Part shown: one piece after another, positions 17,866 to 26,668 of the stretch | Numbering within the stretch: position 1 is the stretch's first letter | Layout: the number at the start of each line of letters is the position of its first letter | Origin: Rhizobiales bacterium 63-22 | GTDB lineage: Bacteria > Pseudomonadota > Alphaproteobacteria > Rhizobiales > Rhizobiaceae | DNA: 58,054 nt | NCBI GenBank assembly: GCA_001898995.1 | Contig: MKVZ01000013.1 | Span: 1-58,054 of the forward strand | Direction of reading: 5' to 3' | The notes under the pieces: generated by a model | The model's input: the letters and a program-made list of their open reading frames with translations, nothing else | What the model was told of the DNA's origin: nothing | Databases searched by the model: none | Position numbers and translations under genes: made by a program

Positions 17866-19152
17866 TCACATGGCCTGCCCACGAAAGGTATAAGCGGCAA
17901 TCGATTCTGGCTTCATCTCAATGGAGAAACCAGGCAGCGACGGCGGCATGTAGGCAGCGTTCCTGATAACGCATGGGTCGATGAAGTGTTCGTGCAGATG
18001 GTCGACATATTCGATCACCCGACCGTCCATGGTGCCGGAAACGGCAACATAATCGATCATGGAAAGATGCTGCACATATTCGCACAAACCAACGCCGCCC
18101 GCATGTGGCCAGACCGGCTTGTTATACTTGGCAGCAATCAGCAGCACGGACAGAACTTCGTTCAGACCGCCCATCCGGCAGCTGTCGATCTGAACGATGT
18201 CAATGGCGTTTTCTGCGATGAACTGCTTGAACATGACACGGTTCTGGCACATTTCGCCAGTCGCGACCTTCACGTTGCCAATCGCTTCCCGGATCTTGCG
18301 ATGGCCTGCAACATCGTCCGGGCTGGTCGGCTCCTCGATAAAGAACGGCTTGGAGAAGGCAAGCCTGTTGACCCACTCGATCGCCTGATCGACTTCCCAG
18401 ACCTGATTGGCGTCGATCATAAGATACCGATCCGGGCCGATCACTTCACGCGCGATGGTGAGGCGACGAATATCGTCTTCAAGATCGCGGCCAACCTTCA
18501 TCTTGACATGGTTGAAGCCCGCGTCGATGGCTTCCCGGCAAAGACGGCGCAGCTTGTCGTCGTCATAGCCGAGCCAGCCAGCAGAAGTCGTGTAGCAAGG
18601 ATAACCGCTCGCTTCGAGCTTCGCGATGCGATCCGCCTTGCCGGTTTCTGCCTTACGCAGAATTTCGACGGCTTCGTCGCGGGTGAGCACGTCGGTCAGA
18701 TAGCGATAATCGACGATGTCGGCGATTTCTTCAGCCGACAGTTCGGAAACCAGACGCCACACAGGCTTGCCGGACTGCTTTGCCAGAATATCCCAGAAAG
18801 CATTGACGACAGCGCCGGTTGCCAGATGCATCGCACCTTTTTCGGGGCCGATCCAGCGCAGCTGGCTGTCACTCGTCAGATGGCGCCAGAACTTGCCGGG
18901 AGCCGCGCGGACGACATCGAGATCGGCGCCGACCACCAGATGACGCATGGCGAGGATGGCTTGACAGCAGATTTCATTGCCGCGGCCAATGGTGAAGGTC
19001 AGACCGTGGCCCTTCAGCGCCGCATCGTCCGTATCAAGGATGACATAGGCTGCCGAGTAGTCCGGGTCCGGGTTCATCGCGTCGGAACCGTCCAGACTTA
19101 GCGAAGTCGGGAAGCGGAGATCGAAGACGCGGAGATCGGTAATTTTCGTCAT
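17866..19152 (-). CDS. L-fuconate dehydratase
   Basis: A 428-residue enolase-superfamily acid sugar dehydratase close in motif content to L-fuconate dehydratase. It has TDLRVFDLRFPTS at the start, the catalytic KxK in VKMKVG, metal ligands in DANQVW, EEPTSPDD and ATGEMCQN, and the catalytic His in WPHAGGVGL. It converts L-fuconate to 2-keto-3-deoxy-L-fuconate. It is the last gene of a reverse-strand operon that holds the next two pathway enzymes and a lactonase. Start ATG 19152. A 71-bp gap before it contains a genome-type intergenic repeat. Confidence 0.9.
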   Translation of the reverse strand: MTKITDLRVFDLRFPTSLSLDGSDAMNPDPDYSAAYVILDTDDAALKGHGLTFTIGRGNEICCQAILAMRHLVVGADLDVVRAAPGKFWRHLTSDSQLRWIGPEKGAMHLATGAVVNAFWDILAKQSGKPVWRLVSELSAEEIADIVDYRYLTDVLTRDEAVEILRKAETGKADRIAKLEASGYPCYTTSAGWLGYDDDKLRRLCREAIDAGFNHVKMKVGRDLEDDIRRLTIAREVIGPDRYLMIDANQVWEVDQAIEWVNRLAFSKPFFIEEPTSPDDVAGHRKIREAIGNVKVATGEMCQNRVMFKQFIAENAIDIVQIDSCRMGGLNEVLSVLLIAAKYNKPVWPHAGGVGLCEYVQHLSMIDYVAVSGTMDGRVIEYVDHLHEHFIDPCVIRNAAYMPPSLPGFSIEMKPESIAAYTFRGQAM

Positions 19153-19167
19153 GATTTATCCGTGATC

Positions 19168-19210
19168 AGAGCGTGATGCCCAAAAGTGGAAACCGGTTTC
19201 GGGAAAGTTC
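19168..19210. repeat. Interspersed intergenic repeat, copy 1
   Basis: The segment contains caaaagtggaaaccggtttc followed by gggaaag, a motif family I recognise from Hyphomicrobiales intergenic regions. A related copy in the opposite orientation is at 48015-48054 (cttttcgggaaaaccggttc, then ccacttt). Here it lies between the fuconate hydrolase and dehydratase genes. Confidence 0.5.
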
Positions 19211-19223
19211 ATCTTCACCAGAA

Positions 19224-20069
19224 TTAGATGTCTGCGCGCACGTTCTGCTTCTGCGTGCCGAGGCCTTCGATGCCTAGCTCGACGACGTCGCCAGCCTTGA
19301 GATAGCGCGGCGGCTTCATGCCCATGCCAACGCCGGGAGGCGTGCCGGTGGAGATGATATCGCCCGGCTGCAGCGACATGAACTGCGAGAGATAGGAAAC
19401 CAGATGACGGACGCCATAGACCATGGTCCTGGTCGAGCCGTCCTGCATGGTTTCACCATTGACTGTGAGCCACATTCTGAGGTTCTGCGGGTCGGCAACT
19501 TCATCCTTCGTCACCAGCCACGGGCCGGTTGGGCCGAACGTGTCGCAAGACTTGCCCTTGGTCCACTGACCGGCGCGCTCGATCTGGAAAGCGCGTTCCG
19601 AGACGTCATGCAGCGTGCAGTAGCCCGCGACATAATCAAGCGCATCACCTTCCGAGACGTATTTCGCAGTCTTGCCGATGACGATACCCAGTTCGACTTC
19701 CCAGTCCGTCTTTTCGGAACCGCGCGGGATGAGCAGATCGTCATTCGGGCCGACGATGGCCGAGGTAGCCTTCATGAAAATGATGGGTTCCGGCGGAACC
19801 GTAGCGCCCGTTTCAGCAGCATGATCGGAATAGTTGAGGCCGATGCAGACGAACTTGCCGGTGCCTGCAACGCATGGGCCGAGACGCGGGTTGCCTTCGA
19901 CCTTCGGCAGCGCATTGAGGTCGATCTCGCCGAGCCTGGCCAACGCATCCGGGGCCAGAGCCGCACCCGACAAATCGCTGACATGGGCGGACAGATCACG
20001 GATATTGCCGTCGGCATCAAGCAGGCCCGGCTTTTCCTGACCGGCTTCGCCATAGCGAAGAAATTTCAT
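19224..20069 (-). CDS. 2,4-diketo-3-deoxy-L-fuconate hydrolase (FAH family)
   Basis: A 281-residue FAH-family hydrolase with the family motifs VCIGLNYSDHAAE, EPIIFMKATSAI, the metal-binding Glu pair in DWEVELGIVIGK and YCTLHDVSERAFQ, and GDIISTGTPPGVGMG. In the L-fucose pathway this family cleaves 2,4-diketo-3-deoxy-L-fuconate to pyruvate and L-lactate; databases often mislabel it ureidoglycolate lyase. It is flanked by the dehydrogenase that makes its substrate and by fuconate dehydratase. Start ATG 20069 follows AAGGAG. Confidence 0.87.
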   Translation of the reverse strand: MKFLRYGEAGQEKPGLLDADGNIRDLSAHVSDLSGAALAPDALARLGEIDLNALPKVEGNPRLGPCVAGTGKFVCIGLNYSDHAAETGATVPPEPIIFMKATSAIVGPNDDLLIPRGSEKTDWEVELGIVIGKTAKYVSEGDALDYVAGYCTLHDVSERAFQIERAGQWTKGKSCDTFGPTGPWLVTKDEVADPQNLRMWLTVNGETMQDGSTRTMVYGVRHLVSYLSQFMSLQPGDIISTGTPPGVGMGMKPPRYLKAGDVVELGIEGLGTQKQNVRADI

Positions 20070-20105
20070 GTCGTCACTCCTTCGAGGGTATAGTTGCGGC
20101 CGAAC

Positions 20106-20846
20106 TTAAATCGTCCAGCCACCGTCAATATTGTAAGCTTGTCCGGTCGTGTAGGTCGCACCCGCGAGATAGACCGCGAGATCGGCGATCTCTTCGGGCT
20201 GGCCAATACGGCCGATCGGCTGACGCGCGATAAATGCGGCGCGCTGCTCTTCATAATCGCCCTGCGCACGCAGACGGCCCTGCAGCGACGGGCTTTCCAC
20301 CGTACCGGGGCAGATGGCGTTGCAGCGGATCCCCTTGGCGACATAGTCGGCGGCAACAGCCTTGGTAAGACCGATGACAGCCGCCTTGGTGACGCCATAG
20401 GCAAAGCGGTTCGGCACGCCTTTGACGCTCGAAGCAACGGAAGCCATGTTGATGATCGCGCCCTCCTGACGTTCCAGCATACCCGGCAGCACGGCGCGGA
20501 TGGTGCGGATCATCGCCTTGACGTTGAGATTGACCGCGAAGTCGAGGTCCTTGTCCTTCATTTCCAAAATCGTGCCTCCATGCACGACGCCCGCGCAGTT
20601 GAACAGGATATCGACCTGACCAATCCCGGCAACCACAGCCTTGACTTCAGCCTCATCGAGCACGTCGAGCTTGCGGGTGACGATGCCCGGAACACCTTCG
20701 ATCTCTTTGAGCACAGCTTCATTGATATCGGTCGCATGGACCCTGGCGCCGGCTTCCGCGAAAGCCAGCGCGCTTGCGCGGCCAATGCCCTGAGCTGCGG
20801 CTGTCACCAGCGCGGTTTTTCCATCAAGTCGTATCGTCATGTTCAT
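20106..20846 (-). CDS. 2-keto-3-deoxy-L-fuconate dehydrogenase (SDR)
   Basis: A 246-residue classical SDR with the NAD site TAAAQGIGRA, NAG-like NCAGVVHGG, and the catalytic Ser and Tyr-xxx-Lys in MASVASS..FAYGVTKAAV. It oxidises 2-keto-3-deoxy-L-fuconate to the 2,4-diketo acid in the fucose pathway. That function is assigned from position between lactonase and hydrolase genes and from general likeness to known KDF dehydrogenases. Start ATG 20846 has GGAAGG upstream. Confidence 0.85.
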   Translation of the reverse strand: MNMTIRLDGKTALVTAAAQGIGRASALAFAEAGARVHATDINEAVLKEIEGVPGIVTRKLDVLDEAEVKAVVAGIGQVDILFNCAGVVHGGTILEMKDKDLDFAVNLNVKAMIRTIRAVLPGMLERQEGAIINMASVASSVKGVPNRFAYGVTKAAVIGLTKAVAADYVAKGIRCNAICPGTVESPSLQGRLRAQGDYEEQRAAFIARQPIGRIGQPEEIADLAVYLAGATYTTGQAYNIDGGWTI

Positions 20847-20936
20847 GCCTTCCGTTCAACAAGCAGGATGTTCCGTTTGTGGAAAGCTGCAATCGACCAA
20901 CGCCCAATTTCGCGTTGGAAAGCGGCCGTTATTTTC

Positions 20937-21869
20937 TTAAGGATATTGGGCACCGGTCACGGTGAGATAGACTGCATAGAGCGCTTTTGTCGCGGCGATG
21001 AAAAGCCGGTTGCGGCGCGGACCGCCAAACGTCACATTGGCGACCGTCTGCGGAGTTTTGATCTTGCCGAGCAGCGCCCCTTCCGGCGAAAAACAGTGTA
21101 CACCATCGCCCGCGCTGGTCCATAGATTGCCGGCCGTATCGAAACGGAAGCCATCCGGCAGGCCATTGTCGACAGTGCAGAATATGGCCCCGCCCGCCAC
21201 GCGCCGACCATCGTCCACGACATCGAAAACGCGGATGTGACGCGGCGCATTTTCATCGTGGCTATAGGCGCTGTCGGCAACATAAAGTCTGGTTTCGTCA
21301 GGCGAGAAGGCGAGGCCATTCGGCTGTTGAAAATCGGTGATGACCGCATCGAGTTCGCCGGTTTTCGGGTCGAAGCGGTAGACATTGCGCGTCGGCTGTT
21401 CCGGCTCTGCCCTGTAGCCTTCGTAATCCGCCATGATGCCGTAGGTCGGGTCAGTGAACCAGACCGTTCCGTCCGAGCGCACGATCACATCATTCGGCGC
21501 ATTGAGCTTCCTGCCCTGATAGCTGTCGGCGAGAACGGTGATGCTGCCGTCGGGTTCCGTGCGCGTGACACGGCGTCCGCCGTGTTCGCAGGTGACGAGG
21601 CGCCCTTCGCGATCGCGCGTATTGCCGTTTGAGAAATTGGATGGTTGACGGAAGATCGAGACACCACCGCCAACCTCACCTCCGGGAACCCATCGCAGGA
21701 TGCGTTGGTTCGGAATATCGCTCCACAGAAGGCAGTTCTGGTCATTGAACCAGACCGGCCCCTCAGCCCAGCGGCAGCCGGCATAGAGTTCTTCCAGGTG
21801 GGCGCTCGGTACGATCAGCCGCTTGAAGCGATCATCGTGGACTTCGTAAATCGAAACAGCCTGAGACAC
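20937..21869 (-). CDS. SMP-30/gluconolactonase-family lactonase
   Basis: A 310-residue six-bladed propeller lactonase with ECRWAEGPVW-like CRWAEGPVWFNDQN, NSNGNTRDREGRLVTCEHGGRRV, APNDVIVRSDGTVWFTDPTYG and PNGLAFSPDETRLYVADS. These hold the calcium and catalytic acidic and Asn residues. In this cluster it would hydrolyse L-fucono-1,5-lactone or a related lactone. I prefer the GTG at 21869 because TTGGAG sits nine bases upstream; the TTG at 21884 is the alternative. No fucose dehydrogenase for the preceding step is visible in the window. Confidence 0.82.
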   Translation of the reverse strand: MSQAVSIYEVHDDRFKRLIVPSAHLEELYAGCRWAEGPVWFNDQNCLLWSDIPNQRILRWVPGGEVGGGVSIFRQPSNFSNGNTRDREGRLVTCEHGGRRVTRTEPDGSITVLADSYQGRKLNAPNDVIVRSDGTVWFTDPTYGIMADYEGYRAEPEQPTRNVYRFDPKTGELDAVITDFQQPNGLAFSPDETRLYVADSAYSHDENAPRHIRVFDVVDDGRRVAGGAIFCTVDNGLPDGFRFDTAGNLWTSAGDGVHCFSPEGALLGKIKTPQTVANVTFGGPRRNRLFIAATKALYAVYLTVTGAQYP

Positions 21870-21890
21870 GGGAAATGACTCCAAAAGAAA

Positions 21891-22838
21891 TTATCGCTCT
21901 GCCCGGCGGCCACCGGCGAGGAAGATCACCGCAATGATGGTGAGGCCGGTCAGTACAAGGCGGACACCGGCCCCGAAGCCGTAAGTGTTGAGCATCGAGA
22001 CGATGAGGAACATGAAGAGGGCGGCGCCCCATATGCCGGGGATGTTGGAATCGCCGCCTGCCACCGCCGTGCCGCCAATGATGACGACTGCGATGGACAT
22101 AAGCAGGTATTCCTCGCCCATATTGAGCGCCGCGCCGCCGGAGAAACAGGCGAGCAGGAAGCCGCAAAGCGAGGCCAGCGCCGCGCAGAGCAGATAGGTG
22201 ACGAAGCGGGTGCCGTCGACCGGAACGCCCGCGACGCGCGCGGCGAAAGGATTCTGGCCGATTGCTGAAATCCAGCGTCCATAGATGCTTTTCTTCAAAA
22301 GCACCCAGCCGATGACGGACAGGATCAGCGCCACAATGGCAACATTCGGTATGCCCAGCGTGGAGGATGTGGTGAACAGCGCAAGGCTTTCCGGCGGTTT
22401 TACTCGTAGGCCGCGATTGCTCCATATGGCGGTGGACTGGATCAGGAAGCTCAGCGACAAGGTGGCGATAATGGGTGGAATGCGCAGAAGCTTGATGAGT
22501 GCGTAGTTGCAGATACCGATAGCGAGGCCGATCAGGATCGCGACGGCAAGCCCGGCCAGCACCATGCTGTCCTGCGTATCCATGAGTTTGAGCGCGAGCG
22601 TTGCGGCAAGTGTTATGTTGGCCGGTACAGACAGGTCGATATTGCCGGGTCCGAGCGTGATGACGAACATCTGCCCGAGGCCGACGATCACCGAGAAAGA
22701 GGCGAAGGTGAAGGCCGCGTAGGAAAGGCCATGTGCGCCCGCGCCGCCGGCAAACAGGATGGTAAGGATCAAGACCACCGCAGTTGCTATGAACGACCAG
22801 ATCCACGGGCGGCTGATGAGAGCGGATATAGCGTTCAT
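21891..22838 (-). CDS. Sugar ABC importer permease (RbsC-like), second subunit
   Basis: A 315-residue very hydrophobic permease of the ribose/galactose group, with GLGQMFVITLGPGNIDLSV near residue 55 and the coupling region GQNPFAARVAGVPV. The ATG at 22838 overlaps the preceding permease stop by four bases (ATGA). With its neighbour it should form a heterodimeric sugar channel for the fucose-type pathway. Confidence 0.9.
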   Translation of the reverse strand: MNAISALISRPWIWSFIATAVVLILTILFAGGAGAHGLSYAAFTFASFSVIVGLGQMFVITLGPGNIDLSVPANITLAATLALKLMDTQDSMVLAGLAVAILIGLAIGICNYALIKLLRIPPIIATLSLSFLIQSTAIWSNRGLRVKPPESLALFTTSSTLGIPNVAIVALILSVIGWVLLKKSIYGRWISAIGQNPFAARVAGVPVDGTRFVTYLLCAALASLCGFLLACFSGGAALNMGEEYLLMSIAVVIIGGTAVAGGDSNIPGIWGAALFMFLIVSMLNTYGFGAGVRLVLTGLTIIAVIFLAGGRRAER

Positions 22839-23779
22839 TGCCTTTTTTTCTCCCCCTTTTCGAGGCGGTTGAGGAAGAGGCGCAATGCCAGCACCACGAT
22901 GAGGATGCCGCCTTGCGCGCCGATCTGCCAGTCCGGCGATATGCGCATGAAGGAGAGAAAGGAACCGGCAAGGGTCAGCGTCAGCGCACCGATGACGGCG
23001 CCGCTGGGCGATACGCGCCCGCCGACGAACTCACCGCCGCCGAGAATGACGCCTGCAATGGAAAGAAGCGTATAACGCAACGCGATATTGGCATCGGCAG
23101 AGGTGGTGAGACCGACCAGTGCAATACCCGCCAGCACCGCGAAGAAGGCTGCCAGTGCATAGGTTCCGGCGCGGATCAGGGTCACAGACCAGCCAGCCCT
23201 TTCGATGGACCGGCTATTGCCGCCAGCCCCGCGCATCAGCACGCCGAAGGTCGTGCGCATGACGATGAAATGCGTGACGACGGCGATCAGAATGCTGGCA
23301 ACAATGGCCATCGGCACGAAGGGCGGCTTGGAGGTCATGATCCAGCGCGCCCAGACGGGCGCCTGCCCGCCGGGCGAGGGCAATAGCAGAACGGCGAAGC
23401 CACCCCAGACGAAACTCATGCCCAGCGTGACGACGATGGAAGGCAGGTTGCGCAGATGGATAATCGCGCCGAGCGCCGCATAGGCGGCGATGGCGGCGAC
23501 GAGGATCAGCACACCGATGACGGGAGCCGTGTTGAGATAGGTCGCAGCGACGCAGACCACGAAACTCACGAAGGTTCCCATCGAAAGGTCGAGATCGTTG
23601 ACGGCCATGATGAGCATCTGGGCTATGGTCGCCAGCGCGATAGGCACAGCAAGATTGAAAAGCAGATTCAGTCCGATATAGCTCATGGCGCGCGGCTGCA
23701 TATAAAAGACGGCGGCCAGCAGCAGGGCCAGCGAGAACACCGGCGTCAGCAGGCGAATGGAGGAAGAGGAGAGGCGCAT
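22835..23779 (-). CDS. Sugar ABC importer permease (RbsC-like), first subunit
   Basis: A 314-residue permease homologous to the next gene, with ATIAQMLIMAVNDLDLSMG and GNSRSIERAGWSVTLIRAGTYALAAF. Both ends overlap neighbours (stop/start overlaps at 22835-22838 and at 23779), so the four transporter genes are translationally coupled except for the binding protein. Confidence 0.9.
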   Translation of the reverse strand: MRLSSSSIRLLTPVFSLALLLAAVFYMQPRAMSYIGLNLLFNLAVPIALATIAQMLIMAVNDLDLSMGTFVSFVVCVAATYLNTAPVIGVLILVAAIAAYAALGAIIHLRNLPSIVVTLGMSFVWGGFAVLLLPSPGGQAPVWARWIMTSKPPFVPMAIVASILIAVVTHFIVMRTTFGVLMRGAGGNSRSIERAGWSVTLIRAGTYALAAFFAVLAGIALVGLTTSADANIALRYTLLSIAGVILGGGEFVGGRVSPSGAVIGALTLTLAGSFLSFMRISPDWQIGAQGGILIVVLALRLFLNRLEKGEKKRQ

Positions 23780-25239
23780 TATTCGTATGCTCCCTCAAAG
23801 GATGCGGCAAGCACGTTCTTTTCCGTAATGTCTTCGCCGGTCAGCTCCGCGACGATAGCGCCGTCGCGGAAAACATAGGCGCGGTCACAGAGTTCGATTT
23901 CATCCATTTCGGTGGAGTACCAGACGAAGGTGCGTCCGTTTTCGGCCTCATGGCGCAGGATTTCATACACTTCCTGCTTGGTGCCGACATCGACGCCGCG
24001 CATGGGGTCGTCCATCAGGATGGTACTGGCGGTCGTTGCCAGCGCGCGGGCAAAAAGCACTTTCTGCTGGTTGCCGCCCGACAACGACAGGATGCGATTG
24101 CCCATATCGGGCGTGCGGATATGGATGCGATCCTTCCACTGTGCGCCGAGCATGTCTTCGCGCTTCTGGTCGACGAGTTTCAGCGACGACAGCCGGTCGA
24201 GCGAGCTGACGGTAAGATTGTGCAGAATGCTCCACAGCGGGAAGGTACCGTTGAGGCTGCGGTCGCCCGCCACAAAGGCGATTTCGCAGGTGCGGGCCGG
24301 AACCCAGTTCGGTCTTCGTGCATAATAGAGATCAAGCAGCATTTTGGTCTGGCCGTGCCCGGCAAGCCCAGCCAGCCCGATCACTTCGCCCCTGAAAGCC
24401 TGGAATGGCTTTATGTCGCTGGCACGTTTGGCGAAAGACAGGACCGGCGTGCCGGTCATATCGGATTTTGTAGCGCGGTGAGAGGCTTTCTCATGCTCGA
24501 CGCTGCCCATGGCTTCGACAAGACTTCGATTGGTGAAGTCCCTGGCAGCGCGATTGGCGACAACCTTGCCGTCCTTCATCACGACGATGCGGTCGGACGT
24601 CGAAAGAATCTCGCCCAGCATATGCGAAATCAGGATGACTGCGCCGCCAGCACCGACGAAACGACGCACATAGGCCATGAGTTGCGCGGAAATGCCTGCG
24701 TCGAGCGACGAGGTCGGTTCATCGAGAATGACCAGTCTGGGCAGCGTGCCGGGCGCGGTGAAGTTGATGGCGATTTCAACCATCTGCCTTTCGGCGATGG
24801 AAAGCTCATCCACCGTCGCACCGCAATCGATCCGGTGTCCCGGAAAGATTTCATCGAGCTGCTTCGCGATGAGATCGCTGGCCTTGCCACGCCAGTTGAT
24901 TCCGCCGAGATCGCGCTGCATGATGCGCACGTTCTCGGCGAGGGTCAGGTTGGGAAACAGCGACAGTTCCTGAAACACGCAGCGCACACCGTGCTCCCGC
25001 GCCATGGCCATGCCGCGGCCCGGTTCGCCGTGATAGGAAACACTGCCTTCGTGCGGCGATAGCCCGCCATTGATGACATTGACGATAGTGGATTTGCCCG
25101 CGCCATTGTGGCCGACGAGCCCGACGCATTCCCCTTCGTGGATCACGAGTTCGGCGCCGTCCAGTGCTTTTACCGCACCGAACTGCACGCGAATATTGCG
25201 TGCGGCGACAACCTCCCGTTTCTCTGCTGTTTCTGTCAT
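23779..25239 (-). CDS. Sugar ABC importer ATPase (RbsA-like, two nucleotide-binding domains)
   Basis: A 486-residue double ATPase. The first domain has a full Walker A (GHNGAGKST), Walker B (LVILDEPTSSLD) and signature region (LSIAERQMVEIA). The second has the degenerate Walker A usual for this family (GLAGLAGHGQTKML), with signature LSGGNQQK and Walker B-like ILMDDPMRGVD. The lineup matches RbsA/MglA proteins. It is separated from the binding-protein gene by a hairpin terminator. Confidence 0.92.
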   Translation of the reverse strand: MTETAEKREVVAARNIRVQFGAVKALDGAELVIHEGECVGLVGHNGAGKSTIVNVINGGLSPHEGSVSYHGEPGRGMAMAREHGVRCVFQELSLFPNLTLAENVRIMQRDLGGINWRGKASDLIAKQLDEIFPGHRIDCGATVDELSIAERQMVEIAINFTAPGTLPRLVILDEPTSSLDAGISAQLMAYVRRFVGAGGAVILISHMLGEILSTSDRIVVMKDGKVVANRAARDFTNRSLVEAMGSVEHEKASHRATKSDMTGTPVLSFAKRASDIKPFQAFRGEVIGLAGLAGHGQTKMLLDLYYARRPNWVPARTCEIAFVAGDRSLNGTFPLWSILHNLTVSSLDRLSSLKLVDQKREDMLGAQWKDRIHIRTPDMGNRILSLSGGNQQKVLFARALATTASTILMDDPMRGVDVGTKQEVYEILRHEAENGRTFVWYSTEMDEIELCDRAYVFRDGAIVAELTGEDITEKNVLAASFEGAYE

Positions 25240-25282
25240 GCGCTCAACTGGCTGCCGAAAATACTGAGGAATGGGCGACTGG

Positions 25283-25307
25283 AAAAGAGCGGGAACGAAA
25301 CCCGCTC
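25283..25307 (-). terminator. Intra-operon hairpin (attenuating terminator) after the sugar-binding-protein gene
   Basis: On the minus strand GAGCGGG, loop TTTCGTT and CCCGCTC are followed directly by TTTT (25283-25286). This is a good rho-independent form located between the binding-protein stop (25336) and the ATPase start (25239). It should reduce read-through and keep the binding protein in excess. Confidence 0.7.
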
Positions 25308-25335
25308 CATTCCTTGGATGATGTGAACGCCCGGT

Positions 25336-26352
25336 TTATTTCGCGGCATCGATAATCTTCTGTGCGTCTTCAAGCGAATATTCTACATTGGCGACACCAC
25401 CCTTCTGGGTGTTGGCCAGTGCCTTTTCGAGCGAATCCTGGTTGACGCGCAGGAGCGGAACGACGAGGTCCTTTTTCACTTTCTTGCCGTCGAGAATCTG
25501 CTGGGCCACCCAGAAAGCGAGCGTCGAGACGCCGGGTGCGATCGAAACGGACATGGTTTCATAGCCGTTCGCATCCTTTTGCTGCTTCCACCATTGCAGT
25601 TCGTCGTAGCGGTTACCCATTATGATGATCGGCGTTTCGCGCTTGGCGGCGGCGAATGCCTGCGCTGCGCCGTAGCCATCGCCGCCCTGCGTCACGACAG
25701 CGTCGATCTTCGGCAGGCTTGGGAGGATGCCGGCGACGGCACGCTGCGCGACGTCGGATGCCCAGTCGCCATTGACGGAACCGACGATCTTGAACATCGG
25801 ATGCTTCTTCACGCCTTCTTCGATACCGGCATGGATTTCATCATCCACCGAAACACCGGCGAGACCGCGGATTTCCAGCAAGTTGCCGCCTTTCGGAAGC
25901 CGCTTCGCCAGATAGTCGATCTCGCTTTCGCCCATCGCCTTGAAATCGACCGCGATGCGCCACGCGCAAGGCTCCGTGACGGTGCCATCAAAGGAAACGA
26001 CCGTAATGCCCGCATCGCAGGCTTCCTTGATTGCGCCGTTGAGCGCCGTCGGCGACGCGGCATCGATGACGATGGCGTCATAGCCTTGCAGAATCATGTT
26101 CTGAATCTGAGCTGCCTGCTCGGTCGCCTGATTTTCGGCGGTGGTGAAGGCATCTGCGGCGGAAACGATCCCCGCTTTGACGGCCGCCTTCGTCACCTTG
26201 TCCCAGCTTTGCAGCATGGCTTGACGCCATGAATTACCGGCATAATTGTTGGAGAAGGCTATCTTCTTCGATGAAGTATCGGCTAACGCGCTGCCGGCGG
26301 CCATAACCCCCGCCAATGCGGCGGACGCGAAAAGGATTTTTGCGAATTTCAT
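25336..26352 (-). CDS. Periplasmic sugar-binding protein of the RbsABC-like importer
   Basis: A 338-residue family 2 (ribose/galactose) binding protein with a Sec signal peptide (MKFAKILFASAALAGVMAAGSALA) and motifs IAFSNNYAGNSWRQAML, NMILQGYDAIVIDAASPTALNGAI and AVVTQGGDGYGAAQAF. ATG 26352 follows GGGAGGAAAG, so the longer frame to 26457 is discarded. It is the first gene of the sugar operon, divergent from a histidine kinase gene. Binding of L-fucose or a related 6-deoxy sugar is inferred from the downstream enzymes. Confidence 0.9.
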   Translation of the reverse strand: MKFAKILFASAALAGVMAAGSALADTSSKKIAFSNNYAGNSWRQAMLQSWDKVTKAAVKAGIVSAADAFTTAENQATEQAAQIQNMILQGYDAIVIDAASPTALNGAIKEACDAGITVVSFDGTVTEPCAWRIAVDFKAMGESEIDYLAKRLPKGGNLLEIRGLAGVSVDDEIHAGIEEGVKKHPMFKIVGSVNGDWASDVAQRAVAGILPSLPKIDAVVTQGGDGYGAAQAFAAAKRETPIIIMGNRYDELQWWKQQKDANGYETMSVSIAPGVSTLAFWVAQQILDGKKVKKDLVVPLLRVNQDSLEKALANTQKGGVANVEYSLEDAQKIIDAAK

Positions 26353-26562
26353 TCTTTCCTCCCAGTTGCCCCTATACAACCCGTAATGCCTCGGCACTTC
26401 GGATCGTTTGATTTGAAAATGGCGCGAACCTCCCGCACCGCCGCTCCTCAACGGCACCAGTCTGCGCCTGACGCGATCTTACAGTCTTGTATCGCAGGCT
26501 ATTTTCTGGTGAAGCGAGGATGAAAGAAGCGGAGCTTTCTGTGAAGGCCGAATAAAGCAACT

Positions 26563-26605
26563 GTCCTGCGGGTTCCCGCAGCAAAATTGCGGGACACCGC
26601 AGGAC
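26563..26605. promoter_or_regulatory. 43-bp nested dyad in the divergent promoter (candidate response-regulator site)
   Basis: Outer arms gtcctgcgg (26563-26571) and ccgcaggac (26597-26605) and inner arms tcccgca (26574-26580) and tgcggga (26588-26594) are perfect reverse complements about one centre. In addition ctgcggg-tt-cccgcag (26566-26581) is a perfect 7-2-7 inverted pair, the layout used by NarL-type regulators. It lies between the sugar-importer operon and the kinase/regulator genes. Confidence 0.7.
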
Positions 26606-26668
26606 GTGCCACGGCAATCAAGACGTATTATAGTTTCATGGGCAATTTGCGTTTTGGAGGATAGACGC

